In this document: positions 1 to 8,616 of the stretch, piece by piece
How positions within the stretch are numbered: the stretch's first letter is position 1
Layout: every line of letters begins with the position of its first letter
From: Pseudomonas fluorescens
GTDB lineage: Bacteria; Pseudomonadota; Gammaproteobacteria; Pseudomonadales; Pseudomonadaceae
Length of the DNA stretch: 64,000 nt
Direction of reading: 5' to 3'
Assembly: GCF_001902145.1 (NCBI RefSeq)
Contig: NZ_MRST01000021.1
Span: 62,001 to 126,000, forward strand
Program-made: the position numbers and the translations under genes
Notes under the pieces: generated by a model
Told to the model about the DNA's origin: nothing
The model's input: only the letters and a program-made list of their open reading frames with translations
Databases searched by the model: none

Positions 1-438
1 GTCGGAGCTGCGCATCACTTCGACCTCCAGGTCTACCCGTGGATGCTCGCGATGAAAGCCTGCGAGGAAGTCATCGAAGGTGGCCGAATTAATGCGGCTG
101 ATCATCAGCAAGCGCACCTTGCCGATGACTTCATCACCAGGCTTTTGCAGGGCATTGCTCATCTGCGAGACCTGGCCGTACATCTCGCCGGCAATCGCGA
201 AAATCTGTTCACCGGCCTCGGTGAGCACGAAGCGCGGGCCACGACGCAGGATGAGCTGGCAGTCGAGCTGTTCTTCCAGGCGCTTGAGCGCCTGGCTGAT
301 TGCCGGTTGCGTCAGGTGCAGGCGCGCGGCGGCGCGGCTGATGCTCAGTTCCTGGCCGATCACGCGGAAGGTGCGCAGCAGGTTCCAGTCCAAGCGGTCG
401 TTGAGCAGGGGGGGAATGTCGCGGCGGGACTCGGGCAT
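1..438 (-). CDS. LysR-family transcriptional regulator (3' part cut by window edge)
   Basis: The 146 visible codons begin MPESRRDIPPLLNDRLDWN and hold a complete LysR winged helix-turn-helix at about residues 20-80, with the typical run AAARLHLTQPAISQALKRLE. The start of the effector domain follows, and the reading frame runs off base 1, so the ligand-binding half is missing. The ATG at 438 is the first in frame. The gene faces the MHS transporter operon at 596 across 157 AT-rich bases, the usual layout for a LysR protein controlling its divergent target, so it probably senses the substrate of the 596-4267 operon. The ligand cannot be inferred. Confidence 0.93.
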   Translation of the reverse strand, partial: MPESRRDIPPLLNDRLDWNLLRTFRVIGQELSISRAAARLHLTQPAISQALKRLEEQLDCQLILRRGPRFVLTEAGEQIFAIAGEMYGQVSQMSNALQKPGDEVIGKVRLLMISRINSATFDDFLAGFHREHPRVDLEVEVMRSSD

Positions 439-595
439 GGTGTCGCTCGATAATAAGCAGTATTTATAATCAAGATAATAAATAGAAAATTGACTAATCA
501 TAGCCCCAGGCCGAAAAATCAGGCTTAACAAGTGCCATCAGAGCGCATCGGTTTGACCTTCTCCTGCCAAAAAAATAACCAAAGGAGCCAGCCCC
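439..595. promoter_or_regulatory. divergent regulatory region, LysR gene / MHS transporter operon
   Basis: This gap is clearly AT-richer than its flanks, especially 455-500, and separates two divergent starts, so it must hold both promoters and probably the LysR site. An AAAGGAG ribosome-binding site lies at 580-586, just upstream of the ATG at 596. I could not pick a unique -35/-10 pair. Confidence 0.5.
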
Positions 596-1912
596 ATGAA
601 GCCTTCCGCTTCGCCGCAGCCTCGCCGTGCCGCGGCCGCCGCCTTTATCGGCACCATGATCGAGTGGTACGACTTTTACATCTATGCCACCGCTGCGGCG
701 CTGGTGTTCGGTCAGCTGTTCTTCCCCTCCGACGATAAATTGTTCAGCACCATGGCCGCATTCGGCACCTTCGCTGTGGGCTTTTTCGCACGGCCGTTGG
801 GCGGCATCGTGTTCGGTCATATCGGCGACCGCATCGGCCGTAAGAAATCCTTGGTGATTACCCTCGTGATGATGGGCGTGGTCACGGTGTGCATCGGCCT
901 GTTACCGACCTATGCCCAGATCGGCGCCGCCGCGCCAGTGCTGTTAATCCTGTTACGCGTGGTGCAGGGCATTGCGGTCGGCGGCGAGTGGGGCGGGGCG
1001 GTATTGATGGCCGGGGAGCACGCGCCAAAGGGGCGTCGTAACTTCTTTGCATCCTTTGCGCAGTTGGGTAGCCCGGCGGGTTTGATCCTTTCCCTGCTGG
1101 CGTTCAGCGCCGTCACTCGTCTGCCGGAAGAAGACCTGCTCAGTTGGGGCTGGCGCCTGCCGTTCCTGGCCAGTGCGTTGTTGCTGATCGTTGGCCTGGC
1201 GATTCGCCTGGGTGTGAACGAGTCGCCGGAGTTCCTCGAAGACAAAGCCCTGGCGGAAAAAGCCCGTGCCATCAAGAAGGACCAAGCCCCCGTGTTGGAG
1301 GTGTTGAAGACCGCTTGGCGTCCACTGCTGCTGTGCATTGGCGCCAACACCCTGGGCATTGCCGGCGTGTATTTCACCAACACCTTCATGATTGCCTACA
1401 GCACTCAGCAACTGGGCCTACCGCGATCGCTGATCCTGGAGTGCCTGTTCTTGGTTGCCATTATCCAGTTCTGCGTTCAGCCATTGGCCGCCTGGGTGGC
1501 GGAGAAGGTCGGTGCTACGCGGTTCCTGTGCGCCATGTGCGTACTGGCAATGGCCTCGCCGTACCCGATGTTCGTCTTGGTCAGCAGCGGCCAGGCACCC
1601 TTGATCATCCTCGGCATTGCCTTGGCGGTGGTGTGCATGGCGTCGTTCTACGCCGTCATCGCGGGCTTTGTCAGCGGCCTGTTTGAAACCCGTGTGCGTT
1701 ACACCGCGATCTCCCTGGCTTACCAGGTATGCGGCGCGTTGGCCGGCGGCCTGACACCGTTGATCGGCACCTGGCTGGCCCATCAATACCTGGGCCAATG
1801 GTGGCCGATGGCAGTGTTTTACAGCGTGATCGCGGCGGTCTCGTTGGTGTGCGTGCTGGCCTTGTCCCGCCGCCACGCTACGGCCCACCGCCTGGAAATG
1901 GCACACAGTTGA
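596..1912 (+). CDS. MHS-family MFS transporter (metabolite:H+ symporter)
   Basis: A 438-residue, twelve-helix major facilitator. The N-terminal GTMIEWYDFYIYATAAAL and the cytoplasmic loop GDRIGRKKS (about residue 77) are hallmarks of the metabolite:H+ symporter subfamily (ShiA, ProP and CitA relatives). It should import an organic acid or zwitterion across the inner membrane. AAAGGAG stands just before the ATG. It is first in an operon with an M20 amidohydrolase (start 11 bases after its stop) and a deacetylase-like amidohydrolase, so the cargo is probably an N-acyl or N-carbamoyl amino or polyamine compound. That substrate is inferred from neighbours only. Confidence 0.9.
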   Translation: MKPSASPQPRRAAAAAFIGTMIEWYDFYIYATAAALVFGQLFFPSDDKLFSTMAAFGTFAVGFFARPLGGIVFGHIGDRIGRKKSLVITLVMMGVVTVCIGLLPTYAQIGAAAPVLLILLRVVQGIAVGGEWGGAVLMAGEHAPKGRRNFFASFAQLGSPAGLILSLLAFSAVTRLPEEDLLSWGWRLPFLASALLLIVGLAIRLGVNESPEFLEDKALAEKARAIKKDQAPVLEVLKTAWRPLLLCIGANTLGIAGVYFTNTFMIAYSTQQLGLPRSLILECLFLVAIIQFCVQPLAAWVAEKVGATRFLCAMCVLAMASPYPMFVLVSSGQAPLIILGIALAVVCMASFYAVIAGFVSGLFETRVRYTAISLAYQVCGALAGGLTPLIGTWLAHQYLGQWWPMAVFYSVIAAVSLVCVLALSRRHATAHRLEMAHS

Positions 1913-1923
1913 AGGAGTCAGCA

Positions 1924-3156
1924 ATGTTGAAGATTAATGGCGAGCGCCTGTGGCATAGCCTGATGGCCATGGCAGAGATCGGCGCGACCGCACGCGGTGG
2001 CAGCTGCCGCCTGGCATTGAGCGCCGAAGACAAGGCCGGTCGTGAGCTGTTCAGTCACTGGTGTAAAGCGGCTGGCCTGACGTTGAGTGCGGATGCCATC
2101 GGCAACCTGTTCGCCCGTCGCGCAGGTACTGACAATGACGCCGCCCCGGTGATGATGGGCAGCCATCTCGATACCCAGCCCGAAGGCGGGCGCTTTGATG
2201 GCGTGTACGGCGTGTTGGCTGGCCTGGAGGTGATCCGCAGCCTCGACGACCACGGCATCCAGACGCGCAAGCCGTTGGAAATTGCGGTGTGGACCAACGA
2301 GGAGGGCGCCCGTTTCACTCCGGCGATGCTGGGCTCGGCGGTGTTCACCGGTGCCCTCGCTCTGGACAAGGCGCTGACCACTGCTGATGCTGAGGGTGTC
2401 AGCGTGGCCGAGGCGTTGCGCAGCACTGGCTACAACGGTGAGCGCCCGTTGGGTGGCGCGGTGGATGCGTATTTCGAAGCGCATATCGAGCAAGGCCCGA
2501 TCCTGGAAGACAACGCCAACAGCATCGGCGTAGTCACCGGTGGCCAAGCGATTCGCTGGCTCGATGTGCGGGTCCAAGGTATGGCCGCTCACGCCGGCAC
2601 CACGCCGATGCCGTTGCGTAAAGATGCGCTGTACGGTGCGGCGAAAATGATCCAGGCCCTGGAAAACCTAGCCGCCGATTTTGCCCCGCAGGGTCTCACC
2701 ACTGTGGGCGAATTGAGCATCGCCAAGTCGTCGCGCAACACCATTCCCGGTTTGCTCGATTTTACCGTCGACCTGCGCCATCACCGCGACACCGACATCG
2801 ACGCCATGGAGCAGCAAGTGCGTGCACGCCTGCAGGCAATCGCTGACAATCGCGGCCTGAGCGTCACCATCACGCCGCACTGGACCAGCCCGGCCACGCC
2901 GTTCGACGCCGAGTGCGTGGCCTGCGTGCAGGCTGCGGTGGACGCCTTGGGCTACAGCCAGCAGACCATTGTCAGCGGCGCGGGTCACGATGCGATTCAC
3001 TTGGCGCGCTATTGCCCCACCGCGATGATCTTCATCCCTTGTGTCGGCGGCCTCAGCCACAACGAAGCCGAAGATGTCTTGCCCGACGATGTGCGCCAAG
3101 GCACCGATGTCTTGCTCAACGCCGTATTGAAACGCGCAGGGCGCGTTCATTTCTAA
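1924..3156 (+). CDS. Zn-dependent M20-family amidohydrolase (N-carbamoyl-amino acid hydrolase / allantoate amidohydrolase type)
   Basis: A 410-residue protein of the AllC/HyuC/AmaB family, which hydrolyses carbamoyl or amide C-N bonds with a two-metal site. The metal and catalytic motifs are present: GSHLDTQPEGGRFDG (about residues 78-92), NEEGARF (about 126), EAHIEQGP (about 187) and SHNEAED near the C-terminus. GMAAHAGTTPM marks the dimerisation-domain hinge. An overlapping upstream start would add a non-homologous tail, so the ATG at 1924, eight bases after a GGAG, is preferred. Allantoate itself is unlikely, as no ureidoglycolate genes are nearby. N-carbamoyl amino acid is the better guess. 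Confidence 0.88.
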   Translation: MLKINGERLWHSLMAMAEIGATARGGSCRLALSAEDKAGRELFSHWCKAAGLTLSADAIGNLFARRAGTDNDAAPVMMGSHLDTQPEGGRFDGVYGVLAGLEVIRSLDDHGIQTRKPLEIAVWTNEEGARFTPAMLGSAVFTGALALDKALTTADAEGVSVAEALRSTGYNGERPLGGAVDAYFEAHIEQGPILEDNANSIGVVTGGQAIRWLDVRVQGMAAHAGTTPMPLRKDALYGAAKMIQALENLAADFAPQGLTTVGELSIAKSSRNTIPGLLDFTVDLRHHRDTDIDAMEQQVRARLQAIADNRGLSVTITPHWTSPATPFDAECVACVQAAVDALGYSQQTIVSGAGHDAIHLARYCPTAMIFIPCVGGLSHNEAEDVLPDDVRQGTDVLLNAVLKRAGRVHF

Positions 3157-3170
3157 AGGCCGACGCCGTG

Positions 3171-3206
3171 CCCCTGTGGGAGCTGGCAAGCCAGCTCCCA
3201 CAGGGG
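3171..3206. repeat. REP-type perfect inverted repeat
   Basis: Two 17-base arms (3171-3187 and 3190-3206) are exact reverse complements around a two-base loop and contain GTGGGAGCTGG, one of the Pseudomonas REP cores. It lies between the M20 hydrolase stop and the deacetylase-like start, inside one operon. The RNA hairpin could reduce read-through or protect the upstream message; that effect is inferred. Confidence 0.85.
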
Positions 3207-3229
3207 CTGTGTTTATCCAGGAGCACCCT

Positions 3230-4267
3230 ATGAAGACGTTTTTCCACCCCGAACAACTCTTGCACCACCCGCGTAGCTACTATTCCCGCGGCCAGATGCG
3301 CATGCCGCAGGAAGTCCCTGAGCGTGCGCGCAACCTGCTGCTGGCTGCGCAAACCCTGGGCTTCGATATCCAGCAACCGACCGATCACGGTATGGATCCT
3401 TTGCTCGCGGTGCACGGCGGCGACTACCTGGCTTTTCTTCAAGACGCTCACCAGCGTTGGAAGGAGATCCCCGAAGACTGGGGCGACGAAGTCATGTCCA
3501 ACATTTTCGTGCGTGAACCCAATGCCCTGCGCGGCATCCTGGCCCAGGCTGCACGCTACCTGGCCGATGGCAGTTGCCCCATCGGTGAGTTGACCTGGCG
3601 CTCGGCTTATTGGTCGGCGCAAAGCGCCGTCGCCGCTGCGGCTGACATCCTCGATGGCGCACCCGCCGCCTATGCCTTGTGCCGGCCCCCGGGCCACCAC
3701 GCCCGCTTCGACGCGGCCGGTGGCTTCTGTTACATCAACAACGCGGCGGTGGCTGCGCAAACGCTGCGCCAAGGTTTCCAGCGCGTTGCCGTGCTCGATA
3801 CCGATATGCATCACGGCCAAGGCATCCAGGACATTTTCTACGACCGCGACGACGTGCTGTATGTGTCGATCCACGGCGACCCGACCAACTTCTATCCTGG
3901 CGTGGCAGGCTTTGCCGAAGAAAAAGGCAACGGCGCCGGCGAAGGGTTCAACCTCAACCTGCCGATGGCCCATGGTGCCAGCGAAGCGGTGTTCTTCGAA
4001 AAACTGGAGCAGGCCCTGGCAGCGGTGAAGGACTTCTCGGCGGATGTGCTGGTGTTGTCACTGGGCTTCGATATCTACGAGCTGGACCCGCAGAGCAAAG
4101 TCGCGGTAACGCGGGAGGGATTTGCGCAGTTGGGGCAGTGTATTCGAGGGCTGGGGTTGCCGTGCTTGATCGTGCAGGAGGGTGGTTATCACCTGGAGAC
4201 GCTCGACAGTAACGCGCAGGCGTTTTTCAGTACGCCAGCGGCTTGGGGGAAGCTATCAGGCGACTAA
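3230..4267 (+). CDS. histone-deacetylase-family amidohydrolase (acetylpolyamine amidohydrolase-like)
   Basis: A 345-residue class II HDAC/APAH-fold protein. Zn and catalytic elements are visible: PPGHHARFD (about residue 152, the tandem His pair), DTDMHHGQG (about 190, Asp and His Zn ligands) and LGFDIYELDP (about 277, the third Asp ligand). Bacterial members deacetylate acetylated polyamines or other N-acyl amines in the cytoplasm. The ATG at 3230 follows AGGAG. It is third in the operon after an MHS transporter and an M20 hydrolase, separated from the latter by a REP hairpin. Together these suggest uptake and stepwise deacylation of an N-modified amine or amino acid. Confidence 0.88.
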   Translation: MKTFFHPEQLLHHPRSYYSRGQMRMPQEVPERARNLLLAAQTLGFDIQQPTDHGMDPLLAVHGGDYLAFLQDAHQRWKEIPEDWGDEVMSNIFVREPNALRGILAQAARYLADGSCPIGELTWRSAYWSAQSAVAAAADILDGAPAAYALCRPPGHHARFDAAGGFCYINNAAVAAQTLRQGFQRVAVLDTDMHHGQGIQDIFYDRDDVLYVSIHGDPTNFYPGVAGFAEEKGNGAGEGFNLNLPMAHGASEAVFFEKLEQALAAVKDFSADVLVLSLGFDIYELDPQSKVAVTREGFAQLGQCIRGLGLPCLIVQEGGYHLETLDSNAQAFFSTPAAWGKLSGD

Positions 4268-4381
4268 GCGCTAAAAGCCTGCTGATCAGTTTTCAGTAGG
4301 CAAACCGTCCCGGCACACATGGCGTCCCACGGGCTCCCATACGATAATGCTCGCCACCTCGACCCCTTTGGCCTGCCTCCC

Positions 4382-5284
4382 GTGATCATCAACTTCGACC
4401 TCAACGACCTCCAAGCTTTCCGCGCCGTGGTAGACAAGGGCAGTTTTCGCGGTGCCGCCGAGGCTATCCGTATCTCGCAACCGGCCCTCAGCCGGCGTAT
4501 CGAAAAGCTCGAATCCGCGCTGGATGTAAAGCTGTTCGAACGCACCACGCGGCGGGTCAGCCTGACCATGGTCGGGCGTGCATTCTTGCCCCAGGTTGAG
4601 CGCATGCTCGACGATCTCGATATCGCGCTGATGGGTATCAGTAACGTCGCCTCGACGCGCATGGGGAATGTCACCATCGCCTGCGTGCCGTCTACCGCGT
4701 ACTACTTCATGCCCCACGTGATCTCCGAGTTCCACAAGCTGTATCCGAAGATTCGCCTGCGGGTGCTGGATGCCAGTGCCGGCGAGGTGTGCAATGCGGT
4801 GGCCAGCGGCGAGGCGGATTTTGGCGTGAGTTTCAGCGGCAGCCTGGCCGATGAGGTGGAGTTCGAGTTGCTGTTGCAGGAGCGCTACGTGCTGGCCTGT
4901 CGGCGTGATCACCCTCTGGCTGCGCGTGACAGCGTGAGCTGGACCGAGGCCTATGAGCATGACTACATCGAGGTGGACAAGACGTCGGGCAATCGCTTCC
5001 TGCTCGACCAGGCCCTGCGTGGGGTGCGGGTGAAAAAGCCGAGTATCTGCGAGACGCACCACGTGACCACCATGATCGGGTTGGTGGAGGCGGGGTTGGG
5101 CGTAGCGATGGTGCCGTCGATTGCGATGCCGGCGCACACTCACCCGATTCTGGTCAGTGTGCCGCTGGTGGAGCCCCACGTACTGCGCAATGTGGGCTTG
5201 ATCAAGCGCCGTGGGCGGACGTTGCCACCGGCGGCGCTGGAGTTGGAGCGACTGGTGCGGGAGATGCCGTTCCGGTCAGCGTGA
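4382..5284 (+). CDS. LysR-family transcriptional regulator
   Basis: A 300-residue LysR protein starting with FDLNDLQAFRAVVDKGSFRGAAEAI, with the HTH in about the first 65 residues and the effector domain after about residue 95. A GTG at 4382 gives the usual family N-terminus; the frame is open further upstream to an ATG at 4319, but that would add 21 unrelated residues. Its 3' end overlaps the convergent solute-binding protein gene by 9 bases (5276-5284). It probably regulates the SBP-MFS pair at 5276-7338, although the genes are convergent rather than divergent. Confidence 0.88.
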   Translation: MIINFDLNDLQAFRAVVDKGSFRGAAEAIRISQPALSRRIEKLESALDVKLFERTTRRVSLTMVGRAFLPQVERMLDDLDIALMGISNVASTRMGNVTIACVPSTAYYFMPHVISEFHKLYPKIRLRVLDASAGEVCNAVASGEADFGVSFSGSLADEVEFELLLQERYVLACRRDHPLAARDSVSWTEAYEHDYIEVDKTSGNRFLLDQALRGVRVKKPSICETHHVTTMIGLVEAGLGVAMVPSIAMPAHTHPILVSVPLVEPHVLRNVGLIKRRGRTLPPAALELERLVREMPFRSA

Positions 5285-6034
5285 CACCGAGTCCAGGCCG
5301 GTGGATTGCACCTCCGGCTGGGCCTCGGGCGAGGCCATGAACTGCAACAGCGCCTTGGCCTGCTCAGGGTGTTTGGCGTTCACTGGAATACCGGCGGCGA
5401 AACGGGTAACGGACTGTACGTCTTCCGGGATCTTGCCTACGAACGTCACGCCCTTGACTGGCAACAATTCCGCCACTTGTTGCAAGCCGACCTCGTAATC
5501 ACCCTTGGCCACCTGTTCGCCCACCGGCACGCGTTGGATCATGGTGCCCTTGGCCGGCATGCCGAGTTTCTTGAACAATTCCTTCTCGACATAAACGCCG
5601 CTGGCGCTATCCGAATAGGCCACCGATTTGGCTTTGCTCAGTACGGCCTTCAGCTCGGCGTCTGTATTGATCACAGGTTTGGCCGCACCTTCCTTCACCA
5701 CCAGGCCGATCCGCGAGTCCGCCAGCTCCACGCGGGACGCGGGGTCGACTTTGCCTTGTTTGATCAACTCATCCAGGGCATAACCGACCATGATCACCAC
5801 ATCGGCCTGTTCGCCACGGGCCAGGCGGTTGGGAATCGCTTCCGGCGCCTTGCCCATGGACGGGCCAAGGATGGTGTCGAGGGTGTCACCGCTTTGCTCG
5901 GCGTATTGCGGGCCGAGCAATTTATACGCGGCGGTGAAGCCGCCCGAGGTCATGACCTTGAGTTGTTCGGCCTGGGCTGATAGCGCCAGGGTGCCGAGGA
6001 CGACAGCCGCGAGGGTCTTGAACAGCGGCTTCAT
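5276..6034 (-). CDS. ModA-like periplasmic solute-binding protein
   Basis: A 252-residue type II periplasmic binding protein with a clear Sec signal, [22 protein letters not shown], then [19 protein letters not shown], which resembles molybdate/tungstate-type and related binding proteins. No ABC permease or ATPase is nearby. Its ATG overlaps the stop of the upstream MFS gene (6031-6034), so the two are translationally coupled. Known relatives bind oxyanions or carboxylates; here a tri- or dicarboxylate shared with the MFS protein is plausible. It may be a periplasmic scavenger or sensor rather than part of an ABC importer. Confidence 0.8.
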   Translation of the reverse strand: MKPLFKTLAAVVLGTLALSAQAEQLKVMTSGGFTAAYKLLGPQYAEQSGDTLDTILGPSMGKAPEAIPNRLARGEQADVVIMVGYALDELIKQGKVDPASRVELADSRIGLVVKEGAAKPVINTDAELKAVLSKAKSVAYSDSASGVYVEKELFKKLGMPAKGTMIQRVPVGEQVAKGDYEVGLQQVAELLPVKGVTFVGKIPEDVQSVTRFAAGIPVNAKHPEQAKALLQFMASPEAQPEVQSTGLDSVSR

Positions 6035-7338
6035 TGCGCAGCCTCCTGCATGACTTGGCCACGGGTATTGGCGCGGCGATACAACGCCAGGGTCGAACAC
6101 AATGCACACAGCGCGGCGAAGATCATCCAATACGCAGGTGAAGCCTTGTCTTCGGTGATGTGAATGAACCATGTGGAGATCGCTGGCGTGAAGCCACCGA
6201 ACACTGCTGTTGCCAGGCTGTAAGCCAGCGAGAAACCCGCCACACGCACTTCCACCGGCATGATTTCAGTCAATGCCGGGATCATCGCGCCGTTATACAT
6301 GCCATACAGGAACGAGAACCACAGCAGGGTTTCCAGCATGTGCGCAAAGCTTGGTGCGTTGACCACGTAGGACAATGCCGGATAAGCCGTAAGGACAGTC
6401 AGCACCGTCATGGCAATCAGCACGGGTTTACGGCCGAAGCGGTCGCTTAACGTGCCGCCGATCGGCAGCCAGAAAAAGTTCGAGATCGCGACCAGCAAGG
6501 TCACCAGCAAGGCGTCCGAGGTGCTCAGGTGCAACACGGTTTTGCCGAAAGTCGGTGCGTACACGGTGATCAGGTAGAACGCCGTGGTGGTCATGGCCAC
6601 CATCAGCATGCCGCCGATGACCACGGTCCAGTTCTTCACCAGGGTCGCCATCACTTCACGCATGGTCGGGCGGTGCTTGCGGTTGGCGAACTCTTCGGTT
6701 TCCTGCAGGTTGCGACGCAACACAAAGATAAACGGAATGATCACGCAACCGACGGCAAACGGAATCCGCCAGCCCCAATCGGCCACCACCGCAGGTTCCA
6801 TCCACACGTTCAGGCCATAACCCAGGGCCGCGGCGACGACGATGGAGATCTGTTGGCTACCCGACTGCCAACTGGTGTAGAAGCCTTTACGGCCCGGCGT
6901 GGCCATTTCGGACAGGTACACCGACACACCACCCAGCTCCGCACCGGCCGAGAAGCCTTGCAGCAGGCGCCCCAACAGCACCAGCAACGGCGCCCATAGG
7001 CCGATGGTTTGATAGCTCGGCACCAGCACGATCAACAGCGTGCCGCTGGCCATGATCGCCAGGGTCACGATCAAGCCTTTACGACGACCTACGTCATCAA
7101 TGTAGGCACCCAGAATAATCGCGCCCAATGGACGCATCAGGAAGCCGGCGCCGAACACGGCAAAGGTCATCATTAATGACGCAAACTCATTAGCGGCCGG
7201 GAAAAACGCGGCAGCGATATAAGTGGCGTAGAAACCGAACAGAAAGAAGTCGAACTGTTCGAGGAAATTGCCCGAAGTAACGCGTAATACCGCGCCTACT
7301 TTCGAGGGGGCAGCCGCAGGCCGGGAAGGGTTAGTCAT
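6031..7338 (-). CDS. MHS-family MFS transporter (citrate/tricarballylate type)
   Basis: A 435-residue, twelve-TM permease. The N-terminus [23 protein letters not shown] and loop DDVGRRKGL match the CitA/TcuC branch of proton-coupled citrate and tricarballylate symporters. [21 protein letters not shown] sequence (here [12 protein letters not shown]) in the second half supports the branch. It is first in a two-gene unit, overlapping the solute-binding protein start by four bases. Proton-driven uptake of a tricarboxylate is the expected role; the exact substrate is open. Confidence 0.85.
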   Translation of the reverse strand: MTNPSRPAAAPSKVGAVLRVTSGNFLEQFDFFLFGFYATYIAAAFFPAANEFASLMMTFAVFGAGFLMRPLGAIILGAYIDDVGRRKGLIVTLAIMASGTLLIVLVPSYQTIGLWAPLLVLLGRLLQGFSAGAELGGVSVYLSEMATPGRKGFYTSWQSGSQQISIVVAAALGYGLNVWMEPAVVADWGWRIPFAVGCVIIPFIFVLRRNLQETEEFANRKHRPTMREVMATLVKNWTVVIGGMLMVAMTTTAFYLITVYAPTFGKTVLHLSTSDALLVTLLVAISNFFWLPIGGTLSDRFGRKPVLIAMTVLTVLTAYPALSYVVNAPSFAHMLETLLWFSFLYGMYNGAMIPALTEIMPVEVRVAGFSLAYSLATAVFGGFTPAISTWFIHITEDKASPAYWMIFAALCALCSTLALYRRANTRGQVMQEAAQ

Positions 7339-7535
7339 GGTTTTGTGTCTCCAGCGTTCTTTTTAAAGTGCTTGTTTCGCTTAAGACTTGGGATAGTGGC
7401 TGACACATTTAGAAATGATAAGTGACTAATTTGGATGAATTGATGCGTATTGGCTATCAATCATGGCGAGCGTCAAAACAGCCTGCGGTGCTCTATGCTT
7501 GAACCTGTGTCCAATTTTTACGGGCGGAGGTCGCT

Positions 7536-7682
7536 ATGGGGAACGAACGCAAGCAGCACGACGAGCCGGAGCGTGAAGAAACCCGGCAGCAGCGTGAAGA
7601 AGAAAAGCCGCAAACCTGGAAGCATCCGGACGACGGCACCGAGCTTTCAGAGCGTGACCAGGAACGTCCGCTCAAACCCTGA
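7536..7682 (+). CDS. small charged protein of unknown function (48 aa)
   Basis: ATG at 7536 is preceded by CGGAGG (7525-7530). The product, MGNERKQHDEPEREETRQQ onward, is extremely polar and rich in Glu, Arg, Lys and Gln, with no hydrophobic core, so it is probably disordered and cytoplasmic. I think similar short proteins occur in other pseudomonads but do not recognise a function. A REPIN begins 24 bases after the stop. The strong ribosome-binding site and amino-acid bias are the reasons for calling it. Confidence 0.6.
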   Translation: MGNERKQHDEPEREETRQQREEEKPQTWKHPDDGTELSERDQERPLKP

Positions 7683-7705
7683 TTTCAGGGCAGACGTGAT
7701 CCAAT

Positions 7706-7795
7706 TGTGGGAGCGGGCTTGCTCGCGAATGCGCAATGTCAGTCAACAGAGTTGTCGGCTGATCCACCGCATTCGCGAGCAAGCCCGCTCCCACA
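7706..7795. repeat. REPIN (TGTGGGAGCGGGCTTGC type)
   Basis: Two 25-base arms, 7706-7730 and 7771-7795, are perfect reverse complements separated by 40 bases. Each contains GAGCGGGCTTGCTCGCGAA, a Pseudomonas REP sequence. Such paired REPs are mobilised by REP-associated tyrosine transposases encoded elsewhere in the genome; none is in this window. Confidence 0.92.
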
Positions 7796-7830
7796 TTTTG
7801 TATTGGTGGACTTCTGAGCGGGGAAACTAT

Positions 7831-7859
7831 TTGACATATTTGATTTGTGATCACATATT
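7831..7859 (+). promoter_or_regulatory. promoter of the GntR gene with embedded palindromic operator
   Basis: TTGACA at 7831-7836 and CATATT at 7854-7859 are spaced by 17 bases, a good sigma-70 match. A perfect ten-base palindrome, TGTGATCACA (7846-7855), lies in the spacer and into the -10. FCD-type GntR proteins bind TGT-N-ACA-like dyads, so autorepression is likely. The operator assignment is inferred from position and symmetry. Confidence 0.6.
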
Positions 7860-7893
7860 GAGGCCATAACAACCACAATACAGGTTTTGCCTC

Positions 7894-8616
7894 ATGACCG
7901 ATGGCTCGCTCCTCCTGCCTACCCTGCGCCAGGTGTCCCGCGATACTTTGCAAGACCAGGTCTACCGTCAGATCCGCGAAGCGCTGATGAGTGGCCGTTT
8001 CCAGCCTGGCCAGAAACTCACCATCCGTGGCCTGGCCGAAGCGCTCGGCTCCAGCCCCATGCCGGTACGCGAAGCGTTGCAACGCCTGAGTGCCGAAAAC
8101 GCCTTTGAAGTCACCGAAACATCCCGTCTGCGGGTACGCCTGATGACGGTCGAACGCCTGCGTGAAATTCGCGACACGCGGGTAGCGCTCGAAGGCTTGC
8201 TGGCGGAAAAAGCCGTGCTGCTCCTGCAAAAACACGACCTCGATGAAATCACCGACCTGTGCCGCCAGATGCAACACGCCGCCGATGAGGTCGACGTGTC
8301 CCGCTACCTGTGGACCAACTTCGCCTTTCACCGACGCATCTACGCGGTGGCCCAGGCCGAATTGACCATGGCCACCGTGGAGAATTTCTGGCTGCACATG
8401 GGGCCGTGTTTTGCCCTGGTCGCCCCGGACAAAGCGCATCTGCAACGCTCGATGGAGGCGCATACGCGCATCGTCGAAGCCCTGGCTGCCCGCGATGGCG
8501 CCGGCGCCCGGGCGGCGGTGACCGACGACATCATGCAGGCCGCCGACTCCCTGGCGCGCCTGCTCGTCAAGAACGACCGTGCGCGGTCGTCTGTATCTGG
8601 AGGTAAACGTGCATGA
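7894..8616 (+). CDS. GntR-family regulator, FCD subfamily
   Basis: A 240-residue protein with an N-terminal winged helix (about residues 15-75, including LTIRGLAEALGSSPMPVREALQRL) and an alpha-helical FCD ligand domain (about 90-215). It is the first gene of a GntR-SDR-BKACE-MFS unit: its TGA overlaps the SDR start by four bases (8613-8616). FCD regulators usually sense a carboxylate intermediate of the pathway they control, and release from the promoter-embedded palindrome upstream would induce the whole unit. Confidence 0.93.
   Translation: MTDGSLLLPTLRQVSRDTLQDQVYRQIREALMSGRFQPGQKLTIRGLAEALGSSPMPVREALQRLSAENAFEVTETSRLRVRLMTVERLREIRDTRVALEGLLAEKAVLLLQKHDLDEITDLCRQMQHAADEVDVSRYLWTNFAFHRRIYAVAQAELTMATVENFWLHMGPCFALVAPDKAHLQRSMEAHTRIVEALAARDGAGARAAVTDDIMQAADSLARLLVKNDRARSSVSGGKRA

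Noticed and set aside
3171..3206. strong hairpin considered as an intrinsic terminator
   Set aside because: It has the REP core and no T-tract, and it lies inside an apparent operon, so it is recorded as a repeat.
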